Positions 32,401 to 43,773 of a stretch of 64,000 nucleotides of DNA are shown here, piece by piece. The DNA is taken from positions 6,579,501 through 6,643,500 of the forward strand of contig CM052361.1 of assembly GCA_028551475.1 (NCBI GenBank), read 5' to 3'. Position numbers and translations under genes: made by a program. Every line of letters begins with the position of its first letter. The stretch's first letter is position 1. Source of the DNA: Casuarina equisetifolia. Lineage: Eukaryota; Streptophyta; Magnoliopsida; Fagales; Casuarinaceae. The notes below the pieces were generated by a model. That model was given only the letters and a program-made list of their open reading frames with translations. It made no database searches and was not told the DNA's origin.

Positions 32401-35152
32401 AAAATCTCCTCAATGGTGTCCTACCAGTTCAAGGTAAGGAAACTTTTCATCTAATACAGAAAGTTGATTGCCTTCCATATTCTTTTTGTTTTCATTTTCT
32501 CTGTGGTATCAACCATCAGCCTCTCTTATGCTTTCCCCAAAACTAATCATCCTTGTCATTTTTCTTCGTAGGTTTGGGAAATTCTGGTGGTCTGGAGATT
32601 TTAGATTTAAGTCAAAACATGTTTGGTCCCACTATTCCTTTTGAAATAAGGACGCTAACTTCTCTCAAGGCTTTATCCTTATCTCGAAATGGGTTTAATT
32701 CCTCTTTGTCAAGTGAAGGTAACTACTATTATACATCAGATTTGGGTTTACTGTTTGCAACACTTCATTGTAATAATGTTCTCATGCCTAAAAATGTTAA
32801 ACTAAGTGAAAGAGATCTATATCATACATGATTATGCCTTGGAAACAATTTGACATCTCTTGAAGGGAAACTTGAAGAGTTTGCTTAATTTATTGTGATA
32901 CCGTGCTGGGATTTATCAATTCATTATATTTTGCAGGTTTGTGTAAACTAGAGAAACTTGAAGAGCTTGATGTTAGCGGGAATCATCTTGAAGGGACGCT
33001 TCCTACATGCCTAAAGAATTTTTCATCTCTTCGTTTGCTAGATTTGTCACGGAACAATTTCACTGGACACATTTCCTTGTCGTTGATTGCAAGCCTAACA
33101 TCCCTCAACTACATTGATCTCGGTCATAATCGGTTTAAGGGTTTATTCTCATTCCGCTCATTTGCTAATCACTCACAGCTTGAAATGGTTCAGTTCACGT
33201 GCGATGACAACGATTTCCAGATAACAGACATTTCAGATTGGATACCTTCATTTCAATTAAAATTCCTTGTGCTTCGGAATTGTCTGAAAGATTTCTCTGG
33301 TAAAATTCCAACATTCCTCTTTCACCAGCGTAACTTGAGAGTAGTCGATCTCTCTCATAACTATTTGAAAGGACGGTTTCCCATTTGGTTGCTTGAAAAC
33401 AATACAAGGCTGGAATATATTGATTTAAGCAATAACTTCTTCTGGGGCCAGTTTTATCTGCCACTCCATCTGAACTTCAGCCTTTCCGGAATGGATGTAT
33501 CAGCCAATATGTTGGAAGGGCAGCTTCAAGAAAATATAGGGAATCTCTTGTCAAACGTGCGCCTCCTGGACTTATCCAACAATACTTTTGAAGGTTGTCT
33601 CCCATCGTCATTTGGGAACATGAGTAGCATGGAAAAATTGGATGTGTCCTTCAATAACTTCTCAGGTGTGGTACCAGAAGAATTAATTGCAGGATGTTCC
33701 AAACTCGAGGTTCTAAAATTATCTGCCAATCATTTTCATGGTGATTTATTTTCGACCCAGTTTAACTTAACCCAACTATCGTTCCTAGATTTTAGTGACA
33801 ATAAAATCTCTGGGGCTCTGTCACGGAAGTTATTTGAACAAGCACCAGCCGTCTTGGATGGTAGCAACAACAAGTTGTCTGGTATGATTCCTCGCTGGAT
33901 ATGTAACCAAACGGACATAGCAATACTCAACTTGCGTCATAATTTGTTCAAAGGTCACCTTCAATGCAAAAGCTCTTCATTTGTTTTGTTAGACCTTTCC
34001 TATAACTTTCTTTCGGGATCTCTACCTTCTTGGTCTGAGGCAAATTCATTAGAGAACATACATTTTGAAGGGAACTATTTTTCAGGTTCAATACCAAAAA
34101 CTTTTGTCAGGGCTCTTATCAATGGGTCGGAGTTTTTGACACTGGATATTAGTGACAACAAGTTGTCAGGCAGCATTCCGAACGTACTCGGAGAAGTTTA
34201 CAACTTGAGAGTTCTATTGCTGAATGGAAACTATCTGGGTGGCGTTATCCCAGCTCACTTGTGCCAACTGACCAACCTAAGCATGATGGATCTTTCCAAC
34301 AACTTCCTTTCTGGGTCAATACCTAGCTGCTTTCACAACATTAACTTTGGGAAGGGTCTACGTTACTCCTCTTTTGTGGTTGACTTTGATGAGATAATTT
34401 GGCTTCTATCCTACAGTCAAGTAAGTCTCTTAAAGAAGATTTTTGAATTTCAGAACGATATGCTTGCGGATGAAGAAGAGGAAGTTCATTTCATTACAAA
34501 ATATAGGACCAGCTCTTACAAGGGTGGCTTTGTTGGTCTTATGTCTGGATTAGATTTGTCAGCAAACAAGCTAACAGGCCTAATCCCACCCGAATTAGGA
34601 ATGCTTTCTTGCATCCATTCACTAAATCTTTCCTATAATCAACTGACAGGTTTTATCCCAGAAACATTCTCCAATTTGACTCAAATGGAAAGCTTGGACC
34701 TCTCTCACAACAATTTGAGTGGAGAAATCCCTTATACATTGAATAATTTACATTTTTTGGAGGTCTTCACAGTTGCTTATAACAATCTATCAGGAAGAAT
34801 TCCAGAAAGGAAAGGACAATTTATAACATTTGATGAGAGAAGCTATGAGGGAAATCCATTTCTTTGTGGACTATCACTCGATGAAAGCTGCTCCAGCTTT
34901 GATAAACCACCACCATGGGCAAACGATTCTTCAAATACAGATGCTGGAAAATGGTATGAACTTTATTGTGTGGTTTTTAATGCAAGCTTTTTGGTATCAT
35001 ACTTCATGTTCTTCGTAGGAGTTGTTGCTCTTCTCTATCTTAATCCTCATTGGGAACGACGATGCCTTAATTTAATAGAGGGTTGTTTGCATTCATGTTA
35101 CTGTGTTATTGTTGATACTCTACGTAGGTTATCAAATAATTTGTATAATTAG
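29477..35152 (+). CDS. RLP-B: LRR receptor-like protein, six exons
   Basis: Predicted plasma-membrane LRR receptor-like protein without a kinase. Exons: 29477-29876, 30135-30290, 30365-30439, 32359-32433, 32572-32718, 32937-35152. All junctions are phase 1 and the sum gives 1,022 residues. Order: signal peptide (LVKCLLLGLVVTIQIHGLGG), N-cap with SDCCGWERV, about 30 LRRs, an island near 34340-34530 (LADEEEEVHFITKYRT), terminal LRRs (LDLSHNNLSGEIPYTLNN), GNPFLCG cap, one membrane segment (FLVSYFMFFVGVVALLYL), and a short tail ending RRLSNNLYN. Such proteins sense extracellular ligands with SOBIR1/BAK1-type partners; that is family knowledge. Oddities: the exon 2 donor reads GA instead of GT, and the counterpart of RLP-A exon 4 is decayed at 31691-31855. 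Skipping the decayed exon keeps the frame. The last acceptor could be one base off. Confidence 0.8.
31321..31630 (+). mobile_element. TRIM-type LTR plus primer-binding site in a RLP-B intron
   Basis: A probable LTR of about 125 bp (31321-31445) starts TGGAAGAAGAGTCCCACATC and ends CCCAACA. It contains a TATATATTAAAA-like stretch. One base later comes TGGTATCAGAGCCA (31447-31460), the canonical initiator-Met-tRNA primer-binding site. A short non-coding internal region and a GACAGGGGGA polypurine-like tract (about 31609) follow. The 3' LTR is missing or not recognisable. The same intron in RLP-A lacks this insert. Confidence 0.75.
31691..31855 (+). pseudogene. Decayed RLP-B exon (counterpart of RLP-A exon 4)
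   Basis: It aligns with 12858-13013 of RLP-A: a TTTCAG acceptor, then 'atttctaaaaggtttatcta', 'aagccagaaccagatcgaca', 'cgcttgggtgcac' and 'ggacttacat'. Several small indels destroy the LRR frame, and the donor is 'gatatgtg' where RLP-A has 'ggtatgtg'. Because flanking exons are phase 1, leaving it out removes 52 residues (about two LRRs) without a frameshift. Confidence 0.75.
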
Positions 35153-36960
35153 CTTTGGTTGGCTTACCAAAGGACCTACTACTAGAAGTTGCCTTGTAGC
35201 TATGGTTTTGATCTAATGAATAATGGACTTTAAGTTGAAATACCAAACAAGATATTCATTTATGCTTTGTTCTTTTCTTACCTCTTTATAGGCCAATTAT
35301 TACTGTCACTATATTATGCGAGATTCAGAAATATTATTCCTTGTGACAACACTTTCTGTTATAATGATAAAATCAGTATCTGAAAAGCATGAAGCCATAA
35401 ATCTCTTTCTTAGCTTGGTATGTGTACGCATATCCAGATAGGCTGCTCTTATTCTATCAAAGAAGAACATTGACGTCAAATATGGGTTTTCAAGTTCTAG
35501 ATTTGATGCTCATTAACTAAAATCAACATTTTAAGAATATATCAACAAAGCGCTAACTGTCTTGTATCATGCAAAGTTAGGGCATATTAGATGAAAAGCT
35601 CTAAACCTTGTACCACGATGATATAAAAGTTTTAAAACCTAAACTAGTTAAAATATATTCGAGAATTCCCTGAAATTTAGATAGCAGGAAGAATTCAAGA
35701 AAGTCACGATATTAAAAATAAAATAAGAAACAGTAAGAGAGTGAGCATTTTATATGCTAGTTTTGATTTTGCATTCCTCAGAAGTAAATGTGGAGGAAGG
35801 AAAATGGTACATTGGAAACCTCAAGATAAAAGCCAATAAATCTGTTACTCAGTTATGAACCTTGGTTTAATTTGAGTCTACGTTGATTAAAGGATAAAAT
35901 AGTCATTATAGTAAAAAAAATGAACATACGCTCCTTTTCTTTAGTAATAATGTTGAAAGGTGGTGTTTCTGTCCAAAATAGGAGTCAATGTGTCCTCTAT
36001 TTTCCCATCCTTTACCATGAGAGAAATAACAACAATGGATTATTGAATACACTTGAGAGATTGAAATAAATCGTGCATTGTAACGAGCAAACAAACAGAA
36101 TTTACTTGTATGGCTCAAATGTACAGTTATCCTTTTACAGAATTAGCTCGTTGACCATCTTAATCCAATTCTAACAAGGAATCCTTTGTGAATTGTGAAA
36201 GGATGAGAATTAGGTTATTAGCCCAACTTACAATGACAAGTATGTTGTACAAAGCAAGAAGCATAAACCATCAAGATGCCTACCACTAGAGATAGGCCAA
36301 GGTGGCTTGTGATCTCTTAGTTTCAAGTTCAACATTAAGTAAGCATGTGTGAATATTAAAAAAAACATAAATAAAAATCATTCAATTTCTAAGGCAAAGA
36401 GCAAGAAAGAAAATAACATAAATAAAAATAAATAAATTTAGAAATTCTTAGAGCAACTAAATGAAAGAATTTGGCTGCAAAGTTTCTTAAAATATTCTTT
36501 TTAACTTGCATTTATTATTAAAAGACAAAACAAAATATAACACGATTTCAAAATAGAATAGTTGACATTCCCATCATATTAGCTAAAGTAAAAAAAACTA
36601 TATAAAGGAGAGCTTTTTTGTTTCAAAATGTAAAATTTTCACAAACAAATGTCATTTTGTATGAAATTTGAAGGCGTACAACCTCTATCTTTTTATAGTT
36701 GTCGAAATTTTATATTGTTAAGGTATGTAGCTTTACTTTTATACACTACTTTTTATTAATGTAAACTTACCTTTCAACAAAATAAATAAATAAATTTAAA
36801 AATTTCTATTATTTGGGATGTAGCATTTTCCCTTTTTATCAATAAAAATTGTTTGTTGCATCAATCAAAACCAAACAAGATTGCAAAATATCTTATATCA
36901 CATAAAAGTTTCTTCTATCTTTGTTAATTCAACTACTCAAAAAAAAAATCACTTGGTTAG
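35153..36960. other. RLP-B 3' flank
   Basis: 3' UTR and AT-rich spacer. The stretch 35990-36270 resembles the RLP-A flank 19130-19390. No gene is recognised in the rest. Confidence 0.5.
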
Positions 36961-37470
36961 AAAATTTTGATTTACTTGGTCATATGGATTTGAGAGGAGG
37001 CTAGAAGGAACCTAAAGTAAATGTTGATGGCTAATCTTGTTCGATTGGCCATTAATTCTTATTGACACCAACATTGGAGGAACTCACCATTCGGTCTTGT
37101 TTAAGATTTTCTTCTCAAGGGAAGGAAAATGATATGGGCCTAAACTTTGCATCCATGCAGACAGTTGTTATCACTTCCACTTGATCACATTATTTCCTAG
37201 CTCTCTTGTTTAGTCATTTAATTATTGTTTTTTGTTTATAAATCGACAAACCATGAGCGCTAAGTCACATGAGGGGTCTTGTGTGGCGTTATGCAAGGGT
37301 TCTGTGGGCAGAAAAGAGTAGTTTGTGAAACAAGGGCTCCTTGTGCTTGGTGAGGCTTCCAAGGTTGTGACTAGGACTATGACACTCGATCCACCGATCC
37401 CTAGCTTTCTTGCATTTCTCACAAATTTGTTGCATCAGCAGGTAAATGTTGAAAACGCATCAGAGTCTTC
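36961..37470. repeat. RLP-unit distal flank (B copy)
   Basis: It resembles 25600-26370: 'atatggatttgagagg' against 'cgtggatttgaaag', 'ccaacattgg', 'cttgtttaagattttctt', 'gtttgtgaaacaagggct'. This marks the right edge of the duplicated RLP unit. Confidence 0.55.
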
Positions 37471-37561
37471 TAATCTTTACTTTCTTCTTCTAATCTATTG
37501 TTTCCGAGTCCAGAGTTTTGGTTATAATCTGTGCTACGTTTGGGAACATCGCCTCATTTGG

Positions 37562-37806
37562 TTCCTTGTGTAGAAGGTGCTAATCCCTTTTCTCGACTTC
37601 AAAGTAGAGTTAGAGACTCCTCCAAAACCAGAGTTTCTTCCACTGTGCAAAGCGTGCTGAGTAGCATAAGCGGTCACATCATTCAAGACATGCAAAGGGC
37701 CTTGTGTTCGTTCCTCTACGAACGTTATGATGTCTTGCAGCGAGGCGAGTGGATCTTGGCCTTGATGGACAGCATTTGGGTTAAGGAAAATAATGGGCAG
37801 GAATAA
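37562..37806 (+). other. Unassigned short frame
   Basis: The frame is open through 'SRLQSRVRDSSKTRVSSTVQ' and 'ALCSFLYERYDVLQRGEWIL' to a TAA at 37804. Its composition is protein-like, with balanced charges and no low complexity, but I recognise no family and see no clear start or splice partner. It may be an exon remnant of a gene that adjoined the RLP unit. Confidence 0.3.
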
Positions 37807-38079
37807 AACGGTTTGGATATGGGTTCATAGGAGGCATGAACCCTGAGGAGCCAGAGGCTTCATGGGAGGAGGAAGGGATACAGGGAAACCTGAAAACAAA
37901 CTTTCAATTTTCATTCATTAGATACCTCCTGTTTGCACGCTGTTTACAATATAACGAACCATGCAGACCTAAGCCTAAAAGTAACTTGAGCTTAGGCCTA
38001 ACCTAAACTTAGGCCCGTAACACTCAAAAACCGAGCTTCAAAAGCTTAGAGTCGCAACCCCACACATCAACATGAAAAG

Positions 38080-38640
38080 GCATGATGGATCGAAGCATTG
38101 CAATTCTAGAACTCTCGTAGTCACGAGGCAGGCCCTCTAGCAGCACGAAGGCGCGTATCACCCATTGGAGCTTAGTTGATTAACAAGCTCCCTAAATTCA
38201 GACAATTAGATCGAGACAAGCTTCCTCTCCTTCTTGAGATGGTGGAGTTGAGAAAACAAATCATATTCTCTCGTATCTATCTTCTGGGCATATTGGTTGG
38301 CTAATGCATCCCAGATTTAAGCTAAAAGACATAGCCCAAAGCTTCCTTAGACAAAGTCCTAATTGCCCAGACTTTCCCAACTATCGATTTGTTTTCAAGA
38401 ATCAAGATCAAGATTCAGTTCCTCCGATGCATCATCATGAGTTTGCAATCTTTCACGTTGTAGAAGGTGGTTGTGTCTCACCGGTCAAAAACCATTAGAC
38501 CTTTTGAGTTTGAGCTAACAATTCACTTGGGTTACCTAAGGGAAATAATTTCCTTCGGCTAGTTTAATGGCAACAGAGTTCACTATGTTCACTATTAAGG
38601 GAAAGGGATATGGGAGCACAACCTTCCTCGCTCCGATCCC
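38080..38640 (-). pseudogene. Ty1/copia gag remnant
   Basis: On the minus strand the decayed frame reads VAIKLAEGNYFPWVTQV, then 'IWDALANQYAQKIDTREYDL', 'LFSQLHHLKKERKLVSI', 'FRELVNQLSSNG' and 'FVLLEGLPRDYESSRIAML'. These follow the order of a copia gag (UBN2-type) domain. Stops and at least one frameshift break it. No other copia domain was found beside it. Confidence 0.65.
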
Positions 38641-38849
38641 AAGAAGAAACCTTGGGACAGACGTTGAACACAGGTTCATAGTAGTGCAAGATGGAGTTTG
38701 ATTACCAGGGAAAAGTACTACAACTATTTTTGTACATGAATTGTTGAGTATGAATTTATCCAAGCATTTAATTTTCAGCATCCCTGAAATGATTTGATTC
38801 ACCACGCTGGAGAGTTCTATGCTTCGTCTCCTCAAGCTTGTGCTCTGAT

Positions 38850-39566
38850 CTCCTTACCATCTCTGACTCTCTATTCTGCCAAGCATCATTCACCCTGTCA
38901 CTTTCACTTTCTCACAAAAAAGAAAAATACTTAGCAATTAACTATGGGGGCGTGGTTTCCGAAGAGCTGTTGCCGCTCAAACAGCGGAACGCCCACCTGT
39001 TGACGAATTAAGCCGCCCGAGCCATATGACTGGAAGCAGAGCGCCGACCAATGCGCATTATTGACAAACCTCCCCTGTTTTGGAAGACGACACTTCGTGG
39101 GCCTTCGCTTTCGTCGCCGGCCTGTTCCTGTGTGTGTTAAAGTGGAGGTCCTGCATACCGTGGGGCTTCTCTTATTTTATTTCTTTTTATCTGCGAGTAC
39201 CCGAGGTTTTCTGACTGCTGGATCAAGTTGTGATGACGTGTTCCTTTCACAGCCGTTTATAGAAGAAAAACGGTGGGAACTGCTGCCTCTATCTCGGGCC
39301 GTTGTCGGACTTTTACGTGAGGGTCCCGCTTCAGAAGTCCATTCCTTTGTAGATGCTGTCGAGATCTATCGACGACGCCGTGGCTTGCCCCCCGTCCCCT
39401 GTTCTAGCCACCTGTTATTCCCGGACAACGCCAACCTATACGATCCCCACATAGTTCGATGCCGCTAATGGTCCTTAAAGTTCTTTCCTTTTGCTGCTTC
39501 TCCGGCCTCCATCTAGCCTAGAGCTTAGGGTGTACGCTTCCCCCTAGATCCCTTCTACCAGCTCAG
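38850..39566. promoter_or_regulatory. Promoter and 5' leader region of the PB1 gene
   Basis: GC content rises from about 38950 towards the PB1 start. An ATG-less frame, 39061-39468, stays open through this region but matches no known family and has no signal or domain, so it is treated as leader or promoter sequence. No clear TATA box was identified. Confidence 0.4.
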
Positions 39567-41355
39567 ATGGACAGCACACCAACTACCCCAACCAAACTCC
39601 GGCTGATGTGCAGCTACGGCGGGCACATAGTCCCACGGCCGAGCACCAACTCACTCTGCTACACAGGGGGCGACACCAAGATCGTGTCCCTCAACCCCTT
39701 GACCACCACTACGCTCGCCTCACTCACCGCTCTCCTTTCCTCTACTCTCTCCGTGCCTCAACCTTTCACCCTCAAGTACCTTCTACCTCCCCACCACGAC
39801 CTCTCCTCCCTCATCCCTCTCACTTCCGACTCCGAGCTTCTCTTATTCCTCCACCATCTCCTCCGTCGCTCCTCTTCTTCCTCTTCCCTTACCTCTTCCC
39901 CTACTCCGTCGCGCATCAGGTTGTTCCTTTTCCCGCCCTCCGTCATTCGGCACCCCAAGACCGAGGCCTGGTTCTCTGACGCGCTGAAGGGCGCTAAGAT
40001 TATGCAGAAGGAGGTGCTGGGTGAGAGTCTGAGTTGTGGGGAATCGAGTAATGGTGCCGCTTCCAATGCCGAGTCAATGTTTTTGGAGACAAGTTCGTCT
40101 TTTGGGTCCACATCGTCCTCGGCTTCTTCAGGCAATTTGTCTTCTGTTAAGTCTCAGCCTGAGGACGGCGCTGGCGCGGGTTATTTACAGGATGCTAAGA
40201 TTGCATTGCCGGCTTCGGACTTGCTTGTTAGGTAACCTACAATTTCTGATGCTTGTACTGGGTTTTGCTGTGCCGTGTCTTATTATCCTTTTTCATATTT
40301 GTTAGTGTTTGTTTGCTGCGAAAATGTGAGATAGAGGAGAGGCAATGGTTTTTCAGTCTTATCCCATCTTTTAAATTAGTTCAGGTCATTGAAATTATTA
40401 GGAAATGGCTTTAACTAGGCTAAAATATTGTAGTAGACTCACTTGTAGGGTGGTTTTAACATCCTTGTTGAAAATATTCGACATTTTTTCTTCTATTATT
40501 TTTCTTTTATTTTCCTTCTTTGCCACAAACATGAATTTAAGAGATTCAATGCTTGAATTCAGGTATAAATAATTAGTATAGTTCCTAATTGGGTGAATTA
40601 TGCAATTTTACAGAGATAATAATGTTTCAAGTGCCATCTCCCACCCACAGACTGCAACTTGCCAGGATCCGTTTCTTCATGTTTCTTACTTGGAGTACAG
40701 TGCATCCTCTAAACACTCCGAGCTTTCCTCTGTTATACAAGAATGTAAATCAAATCCGGCTTCTGGGTTTCCATTATCTTTACAATTGAATCAGTTGCAG
40801 CAACAACAAGTGCAATTTGTACCAGTGGGTACTAATTACAAACCCCATAACCCAGCTGGTTTATCGCCAATTTCATCTTATTACACAATGTATCCGGGAC
40901 AGCCGCTACAGCAGTTTCATTATCAGCCCAATCAGCTTTGCCCAGTTTATTTTGTACCTGTTGAGCAGATGGCACCTTACAATTTGCCTGTGCAATGTGG
41001 TTTGGTAAACAACGTTTCAACTGCTCCCAATCAGCCCCCGATGATGCATCCAAGTGCTTCCTTGATCGCTTCCCAAGTAACTTATAAGGAGGCTGCAGTA
41101 GCTCCTGCCGGTCGTGATTTAGCCTCACAAGTTAACAAAACTGGCCATGCGCAAGTCACAACGCAAGTTACTCCCAATGAAAGTCAGCAACAGCCCGTGG
41201 GCATTCCTCAGACGCCTCACCAACCCCAGTCTACTCCCAATACTTTCAGGGAATCTAGTAATTTCAGGAACGAGCTTGAAGATGACCTTGCACGTGTCCA
41301 AATATACAAATCTCAGCCTCCACCACCATCAGTCCTCCTTAGTACAAGACATTGA
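39567..41355 (+). CDS. Octicosapeptide/Phox/Bem1p (PB1) domain protein
   Basis: Two exons, 39567-40231 and 40614-41355 (GT donor after GTTAG, TTTACAG acceptor, phase 2), giving 468 residues. The N-terminal PB1 domain covers about residues 10-120: KLRLMCSYGGHIVPRPSTN, LCYTGGDTKIVSL, FTLKYLLP, a Ser/Leu-rich acidic OPCA-like segment (DLSSLIPLTSDSELLLFL), and RIRLFLFPPS. The rest is Ser-rich and then Gln/Pro-rich, typical of plant PB1 proteins with disordered tails. PB1 domains mediate protein-protein pairing; the partner is unknown. The start has the plant-like context CTCAGATGGAC. Exon 1 is very GC-rich compared with the surrounding DNA. It is convergent with the receptor gene on the right. 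Confidence 0.88.
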
Positions 41356-43773
41356 CTAAAGCTGTAACAAGACTGCTTCCTGAAGAGCAAGAGATGAGAC
41401 CAACCAGACTGGGATAATTCTGTGAGCAGAACAAATTTTGGTAGAAGTAGTTTTTGAACTTCGAAAAACTTTCCTTTTTGGATTCTTGTTTTGGCATTGG
41501 AAAAATAGCAATTTGTTTGCTTATGTATGCTGCTTTTTCTGTATGTATGCTCTTTTATCTTTACTTTTTCTTTGCCAGTGTATGCTGCTCTTGCCATAAA
41601 TGATAGACAATATTTAAAATTATGTACAATTTCTAGAATTTGTTTTGTGCTTGAAGGTTCATTTACAGTTAAATTTATCAAAGGGCTTCCATTTTCCCTG
41701 TTCTAGTGTTTGTAGTTTATCATTCGTGAATGGGGTGATCATGGTCCCCATCAACAGAATTTTGCAACGTCCAATATGGAATTACTTAAAGCTGTTAAGG
41801 TCCTCTGAAATGAACCATTACTGAGTTCTGCTCGCGGTTCCATTTAAGGCAAGGTGATTTATGCATTTAGCGGTTAGAGAATTTTCTGGCTGCTCAATGT
41901 CCAATTCAGTTTTGGCGATTATCATTTCATAACATTATATTGATATGCTTGCTTCTGTCTTATTCAAACTTTGACGAAATTATGTACATGAGTTCCTCTT
42001 TAATGGGGACCAAAGCTTAATGGAAGTGATGGAAACTTCATCTCCCTCTTTTTCTCCTTACTTGAGGTCACCACTTTGCTTTTGATTGTTATCCTTGTTC
42101 TTATTTTATTTCCCCCATTTACCAGGGTGTAACAAACCTAATTTGAGTTGTTTGGATAGAAGCTCTCTATTTGGCTATTTTATTTGGCCCAAATAGAACC
42201 AGACTTGACGAAGTGTTTATTGAACAAATTCTTTGATAAGGCAGGGCACTGGTGGGTTCATTAGTGTGAGCATATGACTAGTTTCCTTATTTTTCCTGGT
42301 TGTTCCTTTCAGGACAGGTATTGGCGGCAGCCTATAGTTCATTCGATGTACACCTTTGTCAGTTTTGCCATAGAAAAGAGGGCATACTTGTTTATTTACT
42401 TTAGGTCTTGTTGATAGTTGTGAGCTTTGTGTGTCAATGGAGAGCAAGTTCAGCATTTTTAAAAGCTATTTTGTCGGGTTGCAAATATAGTGGCTCTTTC
42501 TATATCCAGCTTTTTCGCCTTTCCCAGCATTCTCAATTCCCGGTTTGAACTTTACAGGAAATTGATCTTTAGTCTCGTCTTCTGCAAGTGTGATAATTAA
42601 ATCATGTCGTCCTTTGAGTATTAGGTTACTACCTTACTGGCTACTGGCTTTTAGCTTGTTACTGAATTATTAGGTGGGTATCCTAGGGAATAACCTCAGT
42701 ATAGACCGATGTCTGTACAAAAGACTTCAACGGTAGTGGCTTGATTGATATGGACCTTTCGTAATGTAGAAATATTTGAACACCATCATACAGAGGGCAG
42801 CTCAGATTCTCTCTTTCAACCAGGCTTTGTGTTGGATTTCTGAGAGCCACTCCAACACCAAACTGTACCGTGGCCTAAGATGTACCTTCCTTATCAGGTT
42901 TTACACTCTCCTAGCTGAACATGCCACCTTTTGCATAGGTTATGTCTTCAGCTTTTCCCGCGTACTGGAAATCTATATTCGTTTATCAAGATGATTAGAC
43001 GCACGTTTGAGAATCTCTATTCCCAAAGCATGAAAAAGACATTTTCCATTTATGAAATTTTGGCCCTCGTTGAAGCGTCAAGAGCATCTGAACTCCACCG
43101 AGGTCAAAAGATGAATCATTTTATTATTTACTGGAACCTGGTTTTCACTTTTTGAGTCTTGTCCTGAACTTTTGCATCCTAGACTGCGACTCGTTGCAAT
43201 GCATTTCCCAGCAAATCTGCCTAATTCAAGGTTCTTGCATTTCTTTGCATGTCCTAAGTTTTCTTGATGTTATTTGCCATAATTAGGTGTTCTATTCTCG
43301 TCTATTTTGGAATTCCAGGACTCATTAGAAAAAGACGTTGCTCAAATTCATGCTGTAATATCTCGAACAATTTTGTTAGTACAATCTCAAACCAGTTGAA
43401 GCTGCCCTTACCTCTAAGACAGCCTGTCTATGTTTCTTGAATGTTTTCTTTTGAAGGACTAGATTGACATTAGCATAATTCATGTCTCTGACTCTAGTTT
43501 ATGGCAAGGAGAACAAGTGATACATCATAAAAAAAAAGTTGGGAACAATCTGCTGATTAATTAATTGAAGGAGGTAGAAGCAGTACATCTTCACAAATAG
43601 CCAACAAACTTATGAAGAAACATAAAAAGAAATTCAGTCGTGGAGAAATATTAACCTTACGATCTGCTAAATGTGCCAGAGATTTTATGATCTTAAGCAC
43701 TGGTTCTCTGAGTGGGAACAGGGGAGTGTGTTTGATAGGTGGATGCTTTCATATGGGTATCCATAATTAGTTC
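41356..43773. other. Spacer between convergent genes
   Basis: It holds the 3' UTR of the PB1 gene on the left and that of the receptor gene on the right. In between, short frames (such as 42776-42994) show no family features. No repeat, RNA gene or transposon was recognised. Confidence 0.45.

Noticed and set aside
38304..38498. 64-codon + strand frame
   Set aside because: The opposite strand carries the copia gag remnant, which explains the sequence better.
39061..39468. 135-codon frame upstream of the PB1 gene
   Set aside because: No family, no signal, and it overlaps the likely promoter and leader; kept only as a note.
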